The notes under the pieces are model-generated. The model was not told the DNA's origin, searched no databases, and saw only the letters and a list, made by a program, of their open reading frames with translations. A stretch of DNA of 64,000 nt from Micromonospora kangleipakensis (lineage in GTDB: Bacteria; Actinomycetota; Actinomycetes; Mycobacteriales; Micromonosporaceae): NCBI RefSeq assembly GCF_004217615.1, contig NZ_SHLD01000001.1, positions 5,146,001 to 5,210,000 on the forward strand, written 5' to 3'. Positions within the stretch are counted from its first letter, which is position 1. The number at the start of each line of letters is the position of its first letter. Shown one piece after another: positions 1 through 8,930 of the stretch. The position numbers and the translations under genes were made by a program.

Positions 1-162
1 GTGGCCTACCGATGGTCGGTGGCGCCACCGGGCCGCGCGTGGGCGGTGGCGCGGATTGCTGCGCCGCAGCCGGAGGGGGCCGTCCCGTAGGCGTCTCGGC
101 CCGGATGGACACCGCCAGGTTGTCGGCCGGCGCGCGGCCGTCGGGACGGTACCGGCGACATC

Positions 163-191
163 GGCCCGGCCGGCTGCGTGCCGGCCGGGCC
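163..191 (-). terminator. Hairpin terminator after copB
   Basis: A perfect 12-bp stem (163-174 with 180-191) closes a 5-base loop, starting 15 bases beyond the copB stop codon. There is no T-run, as is common for actinobacterial terminators. Bases 1-162 hold no gene that I recognise. Confidence 0.6.
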
Positions 192-205
192 AGGGTCCCA
201 GCTGC

Positions 206-2380
206 TCAGCCGCGTCCGGGAGTAAGGCGTACCCGCCGGAGCAGCTGGGCGTTGAGCGCCACCACAATGGTGGAGGCGGACATCAGGACGGCGCCGACCG
301 CCGGGCTGAGGGCGATGCCCGCCCAGGCCAGGGCTCCGGCCGCGACCGGGATCGCCACCACGTTGTAGCCGGCCGCCCACGCCAGGTTCTGCACCATCTT
401 CCGGTACGACGCCCGGGACAGCCGGATCACGCCGGTAACCCCGCGCGGGTCCGAGGAGGCCAGGACCACGCCGGCGGACTCGATCGCCACGTCCGTGCCG
501 GCCCCGATCGCGATGCCGACGTCGGCGCGGGCCAGAGCGGGCGCGTCGTTCACCCCGTCGCCGACCATTGCCACCGTCAGGCCCCGCGCCTGCAACGCGG
601 CCACCGCGCGATCCTTGTCCGCAGGCAGGACCTCGGCGAACACCTCGTCCACGCCGGGCCGGAAGCCGAGGTCGGCGGCGACCGCCTCGGCGACAGGCCG
701 GGCGTCGCCCGTGATCATCACGATCTTCTTCACGCCCTGCTCGCGCAGCTCGGCGATGGCCTGCCGGGCTTCCGGCCGCACCTCGTCCTCGAGCGCGAAC
801 GCGCCAATCGGCTCCGGTCGGCCGTCGGCCGGTAGCCGCACGAGATGCAGGACGGCGGCACCCCGGGCCGACCACCGGTCGCTGGCGGCCTCGAGGTCGG
901 CGGGCACGGTAGCGTCGAGTTCCCTCAGCAGGGCGGGGCCGCCGACGGCGTACGACGTGCCGTCGACGACGGCCTGGACGCCACGTCCGGTCAGCGAGCG
1001 GAAGTCTCGGGCCTTCGCGGTCGGGCCACGGTCCCGGGCTGCCTTGGCCAGGGCCCGGGCGAGTGGGTGCTCGCTGTCTGTCTCGACCGCACCGGCGATC
1101 CGCAAAACCTCGTCGTCGGTGAGCCCGGCGGTGGCGGCGGTGGCGGTGACGGTGTGGGCGCCCTTGGTCAGGGTGCCGGTCTTGTCGAACAGCACCGCGT
1201 CCACGCCCCGCATGCGCTCCAGGGCCAGGCGGTCCTTGACCAGAAGGCCTGCCTTGGCCGACACCGCGGTCGAGAGTGCGATCACCAGCGGGATGGCCAG
1301 CCCCAGAGCGTGCGGGCACGCGATCACCAGGACGGTCACGGTGCGGACCACGGCTTCGTTGACGTCGCCGAGTGCCCACCAGGTGCCGAAGGTGATCAGT
1401 GCTGCGGCGGTGGCCAGGTAGAACAGCCAGGCGGCGAACCGGTCGGCGAGCACCTGCGCGCGGCCGGCGGACGCCTGCGCCTGGGCGACGAGGCGGCCGA
1501 TGCCGGCCAGGGCGGTGTCCTCTCCGATGGCGTCGACGCGTACCCGCAGGGCGGAGTCGGTGGCCACGGTGCCGGCGACCACGCGGTCCCCGACGGCGCG
1601 TGGCACCGGACGGGACTCCCCCGTGATCATCGACTCGTCCAGTTCCGCGGAGCCGTCGACGATGCGGCCGTCGGCGGGGACCCGGCCGCCGGAGCGGACC
1701 AGCACGACGTCGCCGACCCGCAGATCACGCAGAGAGACCGGGTGCGGTCGGCCGGAGTCGTCGAGGCGTTCGGCGTCGTCGGGCAGCAGCGCGGCGAGGG
1801 CCGCCAGGGCTCCCTGGGCCTGGCCGATCGCTTTCATCTCCTGCCAGTGGCCGAGCAGCATGATGGTCACCAGCGCCGCCAGTTCCCACCAGAAGTCGAG
1901 GCTGAACGCGCCGAGGCTGGTCGCTAGGGAGGCTGCGTACGCGACGGTGATGGCCATCGAGATGAGCAGCATCATGCCGGGCGCCCGGTCGCGGACCTCG
2001 CGGACGCCGCCGACCAGGAACGGCCAGCCGCCGTAGACGAACACCAGGGATCCGAGGACAGGTCCGACCCAGGTCATGCCGGGGAAGTCGAGGGTGTAGC
2101 CGAACCAGTCCATGACCATGTGGCTGGTGGCCACGATCGGCACGGTCAGCGCCAGGCTCAGCCAGAACTTCCGCCGGAACTGCTCCGGGTCGTGCCCGGC
2201 GTGCTTGTCGTGCCCGCCGCCGTGGCCGGCATGCCCCCCGTGGTGGTGTTGGCCGTGCTCAGGGGATCGAGGCGCCGCCGAGTGCGTCTCGTGAGGCTGC
2301 GCGACCTGTGGCCCGTGGGAACGGTGCGAATGGTCGTGCGCGGTCGCGACGGCGGCGTGGCCGGTGTGGTGACGTGTCAT
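206..2380 (-). CDS. copB: Copper-translocating P1B-type ATPase (CopB-like)
   Basis: Heavy-metal exporting P-type ATPase of 724 residues that pumps Cu/Ag ions out across the cytoplasmic membrane. The N-terminal ~75 residues are extremely His-rich (repeated HH, HGGH), a metal-sensing or metal-loading tail. It is followed by membrane helices, the TGES actuator motif, the intramembrane CPH motif (CPHALGL) that marks the CopB/P1B-3 class rather than the CPC class of CopA, the DKTGTLT phosphorylation site, the SEHPLA nucleotide-binding HP motif and GDGVNDAPAL. The ATG at 2380 is preferred to an upstream in-frame start because GGAGGT lies 7 bases before it. A CsoR-type palindrome lies 25 bases upstream, so copper-dependent derepression is likely. 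Divergent from the multicopper oxidase gene, with which it forms a copper-resistance pair. Confidence 0.95.
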   Translation of the reverse strand: MTRHHTGHAAVATAHDHSHRSHGPQVAQPHETHSAAPRSPEHGQHHHGGHAGHGGGHDKHAGHDPEQFRRKFWLSLALTVPIVATSHMVMDWFGYTLDFPGMTWVGPVLGSLVFVYGGWPFLVGGVREVRDRAPGMMLLISMAITVAYAASLATSLGAFSLDFWWELAALVTIMLLGHWQEMKAIGQAQGALAALAALLPDDAERLDDSGRPHPVSLRDLRVGDVVLVRSGGRVPADGRIVDGSAELDESMITGESRPVPRAVGDRVVAGTVATDSALRVRVDAIGEDTALAGIGRLVAQAQASAGRAQVLADRFAAWLFYLATAAALITFGTWWALGDVNEAVVRTVTVLVIACPHALGLAIPLVIALSTAVSAKAGLLVKDRLALERMRGVDAVLFDKTGTLTKGAHTVTATAATAGLTDDEVLRIAGAVETDSEHPLARALAKAARDRGPTAKARDFRSLTGRGVQAVVDGTSYAVGGPALLRELDATVPADLEAASDRWSARGAAVLHLVRLPADGRPEPIGAFALEDEVRPEARQAIAELREQGVKKIVMITGDARPVAEAVAADLGFRPGVDEVFAEVLPADKDRAVAALQARGLTVAMVGDGVNDAPALARADVGIAIGAGTDVAIESAGVVLASSDPRGVTGVIRLSRASYRKMVQNLAWAAGYNVVAIPVAAGALAWAGIALSPAVGAVLMSASTIVVALNAQLLRRVRLTPGRG

Positions 2381-2404
2381 GGGTTCTACCTCCGCCAACA
2401 ACAT

Positions 2405-2421
2405 ATACCCCTAGGGGGTAT
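2405..2421. promoter_or_regulatory. CsoR-type operator 1 (copB side)
   Basis: ATACCCC-TAG-GGGGTAT, 7-bp inverted arms around 3 bases. It matches the TACCC/GGGTA style of actinobacterial CsoR copper-repressor sites and lies immediately upstream of copB. Assignment is by motif and by copper context; no csoR gene is in the window. Confidence 0.65.
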
Positions 2422-2466
2422 GGCGCAAACGCGGAGTGCCCTATGAGTTAGCGCCTTCTGTTACTA

Positions 2467-2483
2467 CTACCCCGCAGGGGTAG
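2467..2483. promoter_or_regulatory. CsoR-type operator 2 (oxidase side)
   Basis: CTACCCC-GCA-GGGGTAG, a perfect 7-bp inverted repeat with the same 7-3-7 geometry as the site at 2405. It lies about 190 bases upstream of the multicopper oxidase start, so each divergent gene has its own box. About 45 bases separate the two boxes. Confidence 0.65.
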
Positions 2484-2673
2484 GACCTTCGGCCCAGGGA
2501 GCAGGGCCGATGGGCGCTGACGCCAGGGCGACGGCCGGGAGCAGTGTGGGGGTGCAGCCCCGAGAAAGGAGACCGGTGATGAGACGAACCCAAAGAAAGC
2601 GGCGGGACGTGGTGACCGGCCGGCGGCAAAGGTCACGCTGCAGGCAGGGTTCCTCGTAGGTGAAGGAGCAGCC

Positions 2674-4197
2674 ATGTCCCCCACCCTCACCCGCCGGCGG
2701 CTGTTGGCTGGTATTGCCGGAACGGTCGGCCTCGCCGGTGCGGCCGGTGCCGCCGTCTGGGCGGGCGGGATGTTCGACCCGCAGCTCGTGGCGCCGGGCG
2801 GCGACCTGGTGGCGCGGACGGAGGCGGCCCGGCGGCGGGCCGGCGGCCGCACCGTGTCCGCGGCATTGAACCCCCGACCGGTCACCCTCGATCTTGGCGG
2901 CCGGCAGGTCCAGACCTGGGGATATCAGGAGTCCGCACCCGGGCCGTTGATTCGCGCGCGGGCCGGAGATGTGCTCCGGGTCGAGGTGACCAACGGTCTC
3001 GCCGCCGAGACGAGCGTGCACTGGCACGGTGTCGCGCTGCGCAACGACATGGACGGCGTGCCCGGGGTGACCCAACAGGCGATTGCCGCAGGCGGCAGGC
3101 ACGCCTACGAGTTCACCGTCCCCGACCCGGGCACCTACTTCTACCACCCGCACTCCGGCGTTCAGCTCGACCGCGCGCTCTACGGGGTGCTCGTCGTCGA
3201 CGACCCGCACGAGGCCGGCCGGTACGACCAGGAGTGGATCGTGGTGCTGGACGACTGGGTCGACGGCATTGGCCGCACGCCGGACGACGTGTTGGCATCG
3301 TTGCAGTCGATGGGCGGCCACGGGGACATGGCCGGCATGGATCACGGCAGCATGGGTGGCATGACCGGCATGTCGATGGGCGCCATGGAGACCATGACCT
3401 CACCCGTGCTGGGTGGTGCCGGTGACGTCGCCTACGCGCACTATCTGATCAACGGCAGGGCCCCAGCCGCCCCCGTGACGTTCACCGGTCGGCCGCGCCA
3501 GCGGGTGCGGATCCGCCTGGTCAACGCCGCTTCCGACACCGCATTCCGGATCGCCCTCGGCAGCCACCGCCTCACCGTCACCCACACCGACGGCTTCCCA
3601 GTCGCCCCGACGACCTGTGACGCCCTGGTGCTCGGCATGGGTGAACGGGCGGACGTCACCGTGGAACTGGGCGACGGCGTCTTTCCCCTGGTCGCGGTCG
3701 CAGAGGGCAAGGACGGCCAGGGCTTGGCCCTGGTCCGCACCAGTGCCGGAGCCACGCCGGGCGGGGCCGTCCACCCCCCGGAACTGGACCGTCGAGTGCT
3801 GCTCACCGGCGGGCTGAGGGCTGCCGATGCCGTCCGGCTGGAGCGCCGCCAGGCCGATCGTGTGCACCGGCTGGTGCTGGGCGGATCGATGATGCCCTAC
3901 CAGTGGACCGTCAACGGCGCCACCTTCGACAAGCTCGATCCGCTGGTGGTCGGCCAGGGCGAGCGGGTCCGGTTGGAGTTCGTCAACGAGACGACGATGT
4001 TCCACCCCATGCACGTACACGGGCACACGTTCGCGGTCGCCGACACCGGAGTGCGGAAGGACACGGTGATTATCGTGCCGAAGCAGACAGTGGCGGTGGA
4101 GTTCGACGCGACCAACCCGGGTCAGTGGATGACCCACTGCCACAACATCTACCACGCGGAGGCTGGCATGATGATCAACTTGGCCTACCAGGCGTAA
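2674..4197 (+). CDS. Tat-exported multicopper oxidase
   Basis: Three-cupredoxin multicopper oxidase of 507 residues, probably a cuprous oxidase that protects the cell envelope from Cu(I). The N-terminus has a twin-arginine type signal (TRRRLLAGIAG followed by an Ala/Gly-rich core). The four copper-binding motifs are present in order: HWHG, YFYHPHSG, HPMHVHGH and the T1/trinuclear HCHNIYHAEAGMM. Residues about 213-240 form a Met/His-rich insert, as in CueO-type copper oxidases. Start ATG 2674 follows GAAGGAG at 7 bases spacing. It is divergent from copB with two CsoR-type boxes between them, so co-regulation by copper is expected. The laccase/CueO subgroup is not settled. Confidence 0.93.
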   Translation: MSPTLTRRRLLAGIAGTVGLAGAAGAAVWAGGMFDPQLVAPGGDLVARTEAARRRAGGRTVSAALNPRPVTLDLGGRQVQTWGYQESAPGPLIRARAGDVLRVEVTNGLAAETSVHWHGVALRNDMDGVPGVTQQAIAAGGRHAYEFTVPDPGTYFYHPHSGVQLDRALYGVLVVDDPHEAGRYDQEWIVVLDDWVDGIGRTPDDVLASLQSMGGHGDMAGMDHGSMGGMTGMSMGAMETMTSPVLGGAGDVAYAHYLINGRAPAAPVTFTGRPRQRVRIRLVNAASDTAFRIALGSHRLTVTHTDGFPVAPTTCDALVLGMGERADVTVELGDGVFPLVAVAEGKDGQGLALVRTSAGATPGGAVHPPELDRRVLLTGGLRAADAVRLERRQADRVHRLVLGGSMMPYQWTVNGATFDKLDPLVVGQGERVRLEFVNETTMFHPMHVHGHTFAVADTGVRKDTVIIVPKQTVAVEFDATNPGQWMTHCHNIYHAEAGMMINLAYQA

Positions 4198-4220
4198 TCG
4201 GGCCCTCTCTCCAGAGGTCA

Positions 4221-4245
4221 CGGAGGCTCCCGGCGGGAGCCTCCG
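4221..4245. terminator. Bidirectional hairpin terminator
   Basis: Perfect 11-bp stem with a 3-base loop between the convergent multicopper oxidase (stop 4197) and the NlpC/P60 gene (stop 4260). Confidence 0.75.
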
Positions 4246-4259
4246 TCACAGGCTGGCGG

Positions 4260-5276
4260 TCAGGTCACTCGGCGGAAGCCGGCGATGGGCATGTAGTTGA
4301 TGCTGAGAACATTGACCGGCTTGCCGGCCCGCGGCGCGTGCACCATCAGGCCGTTACCGAGGTAGAGCCCCATATGGTGCAGGTCGCTGTAGAAGAAGAT
4401 CAGGTCGCCAGGCCGGGCGTCGGCCCGCGAAACCGGCCGCCCCTCGTTCCACTGCGCGCCGGTGAAGTGGGTGAGCGAGATGCCCGCAGCCTTGTAGGCG
4501 TACTGGGTGAGGCCGGAACAGTCGAAGGCGTCCGGACCATTGGCTCCCCAGACATAGGGATCGCCGACCTGTTGGCATGCGACGCGGATCGCCGTCTGGG
4601 CGGCGCTGCTGACCACGCCGGAGATGGTGGGGCAGCCCGTCACCTTCACCGTCGTCTTGGGCAGTGAGGCGGTCAGCCGCTTGATCTCGGCGTCGATCTG
4701 CTTCTTCTTCGCGGCCAGCTCGTCCCGCTGCTTGATCTCCGTGGCGATCAGCTCGTCCAGCTTCTGCTTCTGCGCGTTGTACCGGTCGCGGACAGCCAGC
4801 ACACCGGCGATCTCCTGGCGCTGCTGCGCCGCGAGCCGGTCGAGGATCACCAGCTGCTCGGCGAGGGTCCCGGGCTTGGTGCCCACCAGCAGGGCGCCGA
4901 TCTCCTGCGATGGGCCTCGCATGTAGTGACGGGCGGCGATAGCCCCCACCCGGTTCATCGCCAACGCGGACTGCAGCTCCAGCGGCGCCATCTTCTTCTG
5001 AAGGTCCGCCGACTTCTTCTGGTTGACCTTCAGCTGGGCCCGAATCTTGTTGTAGCCCTCGATGGTGGGCTCGAGCTGCTCCCACTGCTTGTCGATCTGC
5101 GCCTCGATCTCGTCCGCCGATGGCGCCGCGTGCGCCGGGGCCGCCAGCAACCCGGCGCCGACCGCGACGGCGGCCACCACGGTGAGCAGACGGTGTATCA
5201 ACCGACGCGCACCGACCGACGGTGCGGGCGAGCGACACGGGACCTGATGGTGGAGGGGCATGGAAGCCACCAGCAC
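4260..5276 (-). CDS. Secreted NlpC/P60 peptidoglycan endopeptidase (Rip-like)
   Basis: Exported cysteine peptidase of about 338 residues, expected to cut the D-iGlu-mDAP bond of peptidoglycan. It has a signal peptide (hydrophobic core ending AAPAHA), then a long charged coiled-coil region rich in Lys/Gln/Glu (residues ~50-210), then a C-terminal NlpC/P60 domain. Catalytic Cys is in FDCSGLTQ, the His in HHMGLYLG and a further His in MVHAP. The coiled coil plus C-terminal P60 layout resembles mycobacterial RipA and Streptomyces homologues. GTG at 5276 or GTG at 5270 may start it; AAGGAG is better spaced for 5270. An inverted repeat at 5359-5378 lies about 85 bases upstream. Confidence 0.88.
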   Translation of the reverse strand: MLVASMPLHHQVPCRSPAPSVGARRLIHRLLTVVAAVAVGAGLLAAPAHAAPSADEIEAQIDKQWEQLEPTIEGYNKIRAQLKVNQKKSADLQKKMAPLELQSALAMNRVGAIAARHYMRGPSQEIGALLVGTKPGTLAEQLVILDRLAAQQRQEIAGVLAVRDRYNAQKQKLDELIATEIKQRDELAAKKKQIDAEIKRLTASLPKTTVKVTGCPTISGVVSSAAQTAIRVACQQVGDPYVWGANGPDAFDCSGLTQYAYKAAGISLTHFTGAQWNEGRPVSRADARPGDLIFFYSDLHHMGLYLGNGLMVHAPRAGKPVNVLSINYMPIAGFRRVT

Positions 5277-5358
5277 GAACTCCTTCTACCGTGATGTGGA
5301 GCAGGGCGGACAGCGCCGTATGGCGCTCACCCCTGGCGAGGACCTTCCGCATTCTGCC

Positions 5359-5378
5359 CTACTATCTGCGGATAGTAG
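5359..5378. promoter_or_regulatory. CTACTA-N8-TAGTAG inverted repeat (operator candidate)
   Basis: CTACTATCTGCGGATAGTAG is a perfect 8-bp inverted repeat around 4 bases, upstream of the NlpC/P60 gene. A second copy with the same outer arms and spacing lies upstream of nuoA at 17626-17645. BlaI/CopY-type repressors bind similar dyads, but the binding protein is unknown. Confidence 0.45.
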
Positions 5379-5466
5379 AAGAGGCGTGTCGTGGCAGGCG
5401 GAATCGACGCACCTCGGAGACGACGGCGAGGCAGATCTTGGTAACTGCCCCGCGCGGCTGTTCCTG

Positions 5467-5755
5467 CTACCGGCTCACCACGTGCCAGAGCGGCCCGGCG
5501 GCGAGACCGGCGGCGAGGCTGGGCAAGGCGGCGGACACCGCCACGCGCGCCGACCACCCGCGACGGCTCAGCTGGGACTCCACCACCGGCTTGCCGTCGG
5601 CGCGGCCGGCGTGATCCAGCGCAGGTAGTAGAAGAGGCTGAGGACGCTGTTGCCGAACACGACGACGGCGAGCCAGGCGTATCCCCCGTCCCACCACCCC
5701 GGGCGGCGCGAGGATCAGTTGGCCCGCGAAGGCCCGCCCCACCAACGAACGGTGG
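5467..5755 (-). pseudogene. Decayed 3' fragment of nuoN
   Basis: The translated minus strand reads WDGGYAWLAVVVFGNSVL then LFYYLRWI, almost identical to the last quarter of the intact nuoN at 8931. After this the frame changes, and the match resumes in another frame (WSARVAVSA then AAGPLWHVV, against WSPRLAVTA and AAGPLWALV in nuoN). The more upstream AFAGQL matches VFVGKL of nuoN. The first three quarters of the gene are missing, there is at least one frameshift, and it ends at a TAG at 5467-5469. It is a relic of a second nuoN, possibly from a duplicated or displaced complex I locus. Confidence 0.75.
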
Positions 5756-6018
5756 GGAGTCGCTCGCCCAACCGGCGAGGATCCACAACAGGCACCGGAA
5801 ACCCGGTGAACGTTAGTGGACACCGCACTTGCCCTCCTGGAACCGCCATTGGCCCTTGAGATGTGGGGCACAGGGAGCAAACCCGAACCTGACAGCGGAG
5901 AACTGACTGTCGCGAACCCGGGCACCATCCTGACCCGCTGCCCGCACCCAAGCTCGCAAAGGCCGCCGGCCGGACCCGTTTCCGGGAACCCGGCCAGCGG
6001 CCGTGTCGCGAGTCGGCG
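5756..6018. other. Intergenic spacer without recognised gene
   Basis: No protein of credible composition was recognised between the nuoN relic and the C39 peptidase gene; the spacer probably holds the 3' untranslated region of the latter. Confidence 0.4.
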
Positions 6019-6666
6019 TCAGCTGGAGTAGCCGCGCTCCGCGATCCAGTCGGCGAGCTTCTCGTCGTCGATCCAGTAGTGCTTCTCCGGGCCGTACGGG
6101 TCGGCGATCTCCATCGCGTCGCCACCGTCGCGGTACCCGACCACGGTCACGTAGTGCCCGCCCGGGAACGGATGCCGGTCGCCGTCGGTGTCGACCGCGG
6201 TGCCGAGGGTGTTGGCGACGACGCCGCGCTTAGCATCGACCGCCTCCACCACGTCCGTACGCAGCTTGTCGACCTGCTCGGGCTTCGCGGTGGCGCTCTT
6301 GATCTCGGTGGTTTCGTAGCCACCACCGGTCACCTCGTTGAGCACGCGGGTCGTGTCGTCGGCCGAGTTGGTGCCGGCCTCGGTGGTGCCCAGCTTCTGG
6401 GCGACCTCCTTCTGGCTCGGGTCCTTGCCCTGAGTGGAGAGGGCGATGCGGGTCGCGGCCGGGGCGCAGTAGTAGCCGTTCGGCTGTCTCTGGTAGTCAT
6501 GCTCGAGCACCCGCTTGCCCTCGCCCGCAGGCTCCGGCGGCACCGCGACCGCCGGCCTGCTCTCGATTGGGGCGGCCTGGGCGGCAATCGCCGGACCGGC
6601 GACGCCGCCACCGGTGAGCATGAGACCAGCAACGGACACGAGACTCCTGCGGACAATCGATCTCAT
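6019..6666 (-). CDS. Exported C39-like cysteine peptidase
   Basis: Protein of 215 residues with a Sec-type signal (MRSIVRRSLVSVAGLMLTGG then AIAAQAA) and a C39_2-type papain-fold domain. The catalytic Cys lies in NGYYCAPAAT, the His in GGHYVTVVGY and the Asp/Asn position in MEIADPYG. The domain covers most of the mature protein. Such secreted C39-like peptidases are common in actinobacteria; their substrates are mostly unknown. Start ATG 6666 follows GGGAG at 7 bases. It stands alone, flanked by decayed sequence on both sides. Confidence 0.8.
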   Translation of the reverse strand: MRSIVRRSLVSVAGLMLTGGGVAGPAIAAQAAPIESRPAVAVPPEPAGEGKRVLEHDYQRQPNGYYCAPAATRIALSTQGKDPSQKEVAQKLGTTEAGTNSADDTTRVLNEVTGGGYETTEIKSATAKPEQVDKLRTDVVEAVDAKRGVVANTLGTAVDTDGDRHPFPGGHYVTVVGYRDGGDAMEIADPYGPEKHYWIDDEKLADWIAERGYSS

Positions 6667-7405
6667 CGTGAAGCTCCCATCGGGGTTGGCGCCTCCAGGC
6701 GAATCGGAGGCGCAGCACCGCGGGACAAGGAAGACGCCCGCGGTACCTCGTTGGTGCCTCGGACACTCCCGGCTTCCGGACTCTCGACACGGCGCGCCGG
6801 GATCTCGCCCAACGGTTACCCGACGAAGGTCCGCGAAAACGCTGCCAACCTCCCCGCGTAGTGGGAGAATCGCGGGCCTTTGAACCTTGATCGTGTAACC
6901 CGTGGTTTCTGAGGGTGTGTCCGGCAGGCTGTCTCCTCACAGATGGTGGTGTGAGGTGGTCGCTGGTGGGCAGATGCCGGGAGTGTTGGTCCAGTAGGCG
7001 CCGATGGCCGCGGGTCAGGGACTGCAGCGAATGATCCGGACCGCGCATTGCCCGGCGACGCTGCGCCGGGCGATCGCGGTGCTGATGTCCGCCGACGGGC
7101 CAGCCGTCCAAGCGAACACTTCCGCCCATTCATCAGATGCTCGTCGAAGGCGCCGACTCATTGGATACGGGGGCTGGAAGACGCCCGGCCGGAAACTCCG
7201 GACGAGTGGGCGGCTCGATCAGCTCATCGCACCCTGACGACTCCCGTCAGGGTGGAGCCACCACCGGGGCTGTTCGGGCCACACCGTCGAGCCGGCGTGC
7301 CATCGAGTAGTGCACGGCGGCCGGCCGGTTGGGGCGTCGTCTGAACGACTATGCCCCAACCGCGCACAGGGAGGCGCCAGCGGGTACCCCTGGATGCTCG
7401 GCGGA
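6667..7405. other. Long intergenic region with possible transposase relic
   Basis: No intact gene. On the plus strand at about 7020-7110 the reading LRRAIAVLMSADGPAV resembles the N-terminal helix-turn-helix of IS630-type transposases (RRA...LLSADG...V), but the frame breaks straight after and no catalytic domain follows. I treat this as a weak match. A 9-bp hairpin lies at 7231-7253. Confidence 0.3.
7231..7253. terminator. Hairpin, possible terminator
   Basis: ACCCTGACG and CGTCAGGGT form a perfect 9-bp stem around 5 bases, about 150 bases beyond the stop of the NlpC/P60 gene at 7406. Confidence 0.35.
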
Positions 7406-8458
7406 TCAGATCCGGCGGGAGGTGAGCCACCGGTCCGGCCAGTAGCCGACACCGTCCAGGAGGGGTGCGCCGGAGAGGTCGCCCATGGTGGGACCGTCGG
7501 TCTGTGACCGGCTGGAGATGAACCGGTGGTGCCCGCCGTCGTCGAGGCCGAGGTATATGCCCGAGTGGTCGATCTGGCGGTTGGGTACCGGCTGGGCGTT
7601 GAAGAACACCAGGTCGCCGGGGAGCAGCTTGTCGATTCCGCGGGCCCGCTGGCCGGAGTTGGGCATCAACTGGACGCCTGGGCCGAATTCGGCCATCGCG
7701 TACGCCCGCCGCGGAAGACCGTCACCCGGGCTGTTCGTGCCGAGCAGCGGATACCCGAGCCGGTGACCGTAGACCATCCGCAGGTAGCCGGAGCAGTCCA
7801 GGGCCAGCTCCCGCTCCGGCGAGGGCACTTCAATCTTGCCGTCGAGGAACGTCCACGGCGCTTGCAGGTAGTCGTAGAAGTCGGAGCGCTCCTGACGGCC
7901 ATCGGGATCCAACGGGTCCGGCGGTCCGAACGAGGCGTCCCCCGAATACTGCCGCCCCTGGTTGTCCTTCTTCGCCGGGGCTCCGTGGGTGTATTCCAAG
8001 GCGATCGCCAACACGTCCGGCGAGCGGTCCTTGCGGGCCGCGGCGAGCCAGTCGACGAACCATCTCTCCTGTTCCGCGCCCGCACGCCACTCCTGCGGTG
8101 CGATCCGAACCCACATATTGCTCTCCACCTTCGCATCAGTGAAGCGCGGCTCCTCGAACGTCCGCGCCGGGCCGTAGATGTGCCCGGTCCGCGCGCCGTC
8201 GGTCATGACCGCGACCGGCTCCCCGGAGGAGTCGATGATCTCCGTACGATCCGGCTCCTTCGACCGCTGGTAGGTGTAGCCCGAGGCACCGTGTGCCGGG
8301 CCGCCCTCCGCCTTCGCCCCGCCCAGGGTCACCTCCGGTTGGTCCGCCGGCGACGGTCGTGCCACCACATAGGTGATCCCGCTTGCAGCGACCACCACGG
8401 CGAACAGCGCGATCGTGAGCAGCAAGTTCGGTCTGCGGAGGTACCTCCGGTACTCCAT
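7406..8458 (-). CDS. Membrane-anchored NlpC/P60-like hydrolase
   Basis: Protein of 350 residues with a short basic N-terminus (MEYRRYLRRPN), one transmembrane segment (~12-33), a ~170-residue extracytoplasmic region without a domain I can name, and a C-terminal NlpC/P60-type domain. Catalytic Cys is in LDCSGYLRM; the His is in IDHSGIYLGL, with a third-residue candidate in HHRFISSR. The length between Cys and His is longer than in typical P60 domains. Start ATG 8458 has GGAGAAGGGG upstream, so a longer upstream reading is rejected. Likely a peptidoglycan endopeptidase or amidase with an attached sensor or binding region. Confidence 0.8.
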   Translation of the reverse strand: MEYRRYLRRPNLLLTIALFAVVVAASGITYVVARPSPADQPEVTLGGAKAEGGPAHGASGYTYQRSKEPDRTEIIDSSGEPVAVMTDGARTGHIYGPARTFEEPRFTDAKVESNMWVRIAPQEWRAGAEQERWFVDWLAAARKDRSPDVLAIALEYTHGAPAKKDNQGRQYSGDASFGPPDPLDPDGRQERSDFYDYLQAPWTFLDGKIEVPSPERELALDCSGYLRMVYGHRLGYPLLGTNSPGDGLPRRAYAMAEFGPGVQLMPNSGQRARGIDKLLPGDLVFFNAQPVPNRQIDHSGIYLGLDDGGHHRFISSRSQTDGPTMGDLSGAPLLDGVGYWPDRWLTSRRI

Positions 8459-8747
8459 GCCCCCTTCTCCCTTCTCCACTCGGTCCCGGCAATCGGTCAG
8501 GTCAGCGGGTACGCAGCTGGCGACGACCCCCGTGGCGACACCGAACGTGATTGCGGGCAACTCCCGGGGTGAGGGAACTCCCCACGGCGATGACACCCAG
8601 CCCTGCGGCAGACCTTCCGTCAGACCCGCTTCGTGGACGCATGAGGCGGTATGACTCGATCATCGAACTCGGCGGGGTGAGGAAGCCTCACTCTCCCGAG
8701 GTGAACCCGAGCCATGCGCCGATCTTCCGCAGAGCCGTTTCCCCTCT

Positions 8748-8825
8748 AGGGCCGTATGAGCGGAGGCAGATGATGGTTGGTGATCTATGCGCCGGCGAGG
8801 CAGGTCGACGGGCTCATACGGCCCT
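8748..8825. repeat. 14-bp perfect inverted repeat with 50-base loop
   Basis: AGGGCCGTATGAGC at 8748-8761 pairs exactly with GCTCATACGGCCCT at 8812-8825. The structure lies in a 470-base gene-free stretch (8459-8930) between the NlpC/P60 gene start and the 3' end of nuoN. It could be a long-loop terminator, a structured RNA or a MITE-like relic. The rest of the stretch shows nothing I recognise. Confidence 0.5.
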
Positions 8826-8930
8826 CTCCGCCCACACCGAGGCAGGTGCTACCCGTAAGAGCCCGTTGGACGCGTTCCGTGTCGGCTCCGCCTGAAAACC
8901 GACGGCTCTGACCGGACTGACCGCGCACGT

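Noticed and set aside
7004..7237. IS630-type transposase
   Set aside because: Only one short helix-turn-helix-like stretch matches and the frame breaks; not strong enough for a separate pseudogene call.
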